From positions 1 through 28,524 of IMG/VR virus record IMGVR_UViG_3300032311_000368: a DNA stretch of 28,524 bases; one strand, given 5' to 3'. Made by a program: the position numbers and the translations under genes. The first letter of the stretch is position 1; each line of letters begins with the position of its first letter. The notes under the pieces are model-generated. The model searched no databases. It saw only the letters and a list, made by a program, of their open reading frames with translations, and was not told where the DNA came from. Of this stretch, positions 27,817-28,524 are shown piece after piece. The DNA is from a virus.

Positions 27817-28524
27817 ATGAAAACGGACATACTTGATACGCTGGAGCATTCTCAAAATTTAATTATATCTCCAGACATGGATGGTTTGGTGTCGGCGCAG
27901 TTATTAAATCGTTTTAACGGTTCGAAAATAGTTGGCACATATGACAAGAACATTCTTTGTTTAGCAGATGGCGTAAATCCAGATGAATGTTTGTTCGTCG
28001 ATTGCGATATGAATCGTCAAAATTATGTGTCACTCGGAAACCATATGCGACTGTTAAATGATTGTATGTCGGTTGAGTCTTTTAATCCGAATGTTCACTT
28101 CGGCGTCTCGACATATAGCGACAAGTTCCCATATGCAACTGCGTTTTTAATTTCGTTCGCAACAGAGGTTCAAACCTCCGCCTCTGACCTTATCCGCATG
28201 GCATACGCTGATTCAACCCTTAAGAATATGGAGTCTTACAGCGCTAACATGATTAATTGGTCAAAACGGATGGAACATCCTGCAGTAAAGTATATAACAG
28301 ACAATTCGGACATTGCAAAAGCAAATGATGTGCAAGCAAGGTTTGACTATATTCAGCAATCCTTCACATCTAAGCGATATGGCAAAGATCGATATATACA
28401 AACCCTAAATACGGCATTTGAAGAGCAAGGCGTAGCATATGAACCGCGTACAACTGGTAAAAAATATATGTGTGACAAAGTTGGCATAAATACGGTCATA
28501 AGGTATAATAGAGATATAATTTCA
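27817..28524 (+). CDS. DHH-phosphoesterase-like protein (C-terminus beyond the window)
   Basis: An open frame of at least 236 codons with no stop before the window end. The start reads MKTDILDTLEHSQNLIISPD, then MDGLVSAQLLNRF. The SPDMDGLVSA motif resembles motif I (DxDGxxSA) of the DHH phosphoesterase superfamily (RecJ/NrnA-like), and FVDCDMN, about 40 residues later, could be motif II. A canonical DHH triad is not seen: NHM stands where it would be expected, so the assignment is tentative and catalysis may be lost or altered. Codon use (several TCG, ACG, CGA and CGG codons) differs from the minus-strand structural genes, suggesting a different expression class or origin. It is transcribed divergently from the holin-like gene, with only 34 nt between the two ATGs. 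Confidence 0.7.
   Translation, partial: MKTDILDTLEHSQNLIISPDMDGLVSAQLLNRFNGSKIVGTYDKNILCLADGVNPDECLFVDCDMNRQNYVSLGNHMRLLNDCMSVESFNPNVHFGVSTYSDKFPYATAFLISFATEVQTSASDLIRMAYADSTLKNMESYSANMINWSKRMEHPAVKYITDNSDIAKANDVQARFDYIQQSFTSKRYGKDRYIQTLNTAFEEQGVAYEPRTTGKKYMCDKVGINTVIRYNRDIIS

Noticed and set aside
1-28524. tRNA, rRNA, insertion sequences, integrase or attachment sites.
   Set aside because: I saw no cloverleaf with a CCA-adjacent acceptor stem, no transposase or integrase motifs, and no obvious attachment repeat. A tRNA scan was not possible here.

Overview
The window is part of a tailed double-stranded DNA phage genome (Caudoviricetes). It carries HK97-type head genes (portal, prohead protease with a nested scaffold, major capsid protein), a long series of tail-fibre and baseplate-type adhesin genes, a signal-peptide muramidase, a holin-like protein and a phage-type class II ribonucleotide reductase. 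The DNA is AT-rich and almost every gene is on the minus strand, so transcription runs from high to low coordinates. Host clues are indirect: many genes have an extended -10 box (TGGTATAAT type) only 6 to 9 nt before the ATG, which implies leaderless mRNA, while others have strong AAGGAGG sites. Together with a B12-dependent reductase and a PASTA-like fibre domain, this fits a Gram-positive host, perhaps a low-GC actinobacterium. That host assignment is inference.

Layout in transcription order. (1) 27817-28524, plus strand: an incomplete ORF with a DHH-phosphoesterase-like start. It diverges from a holin-like gene (27531-27782). (2) 27264-27530: a control region with two promoters, a compact promoter-plus-hairpin unit and repeated AAAACGGACA motifs. 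(3) 27263-23979: small baseplate and fibre proteins, including a 33-residue gene and a collagen-like fibre. (4) 23969-21654: a PASTA/Cys-rich/Hint fibre followed by a GT60-like glycosyltransferase, convergent with the plus-strand muramidase at 21103-21657. (5) 20988-15218: short structural proteins and three Ala-rich, repetitive fibre proteins. (6) 15185-13111: a fibronectin-III/FGFSP-repeat/Hint fibre followed by a sulfotransferase. (7) 13070-11639: two tandem 2OG-Fe(II) oxygenase-like paralogues and a 47-residue gene. (8) 11549-8989: ribonucleotide reductase and a prolyl-hydroxylase-like oxygenase. (9) 8967-5260: a 1235-residue LamG-like structural protein. (10) 5241-703: unknown head protein, portal, protease with nested scaffold, and major capsid protein. 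(11) 599-1: an acidic head-associated protein and the first codons of another gene.

The most interesting theme is a set of enzymes able to modify proteins, interleaved with unusual fibres: three predicted 2OG oxygenases, one GT60/Skp1-type GlcNAc-transferase homologue and one sulfotransferase, beside collagen-like, Ser-Pro-rich and FGFSP-repeat fibres. Two of those fibres end in a Hint (hedgehog/intein) autoprocessing domain that stops 3 or 5 residues after the terminal His-Asn. I infer a phage-encoded fibre maturation system: proline hydroxylation, hydroxyproline glycosylation and/or sulfation, plus Hint-mediated cleavage or ligation. The component families can be recognised from sequence; their joint function is a hypothesis. 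Terminase, tape-measure, tail-tube and main replication genes are not in the window.
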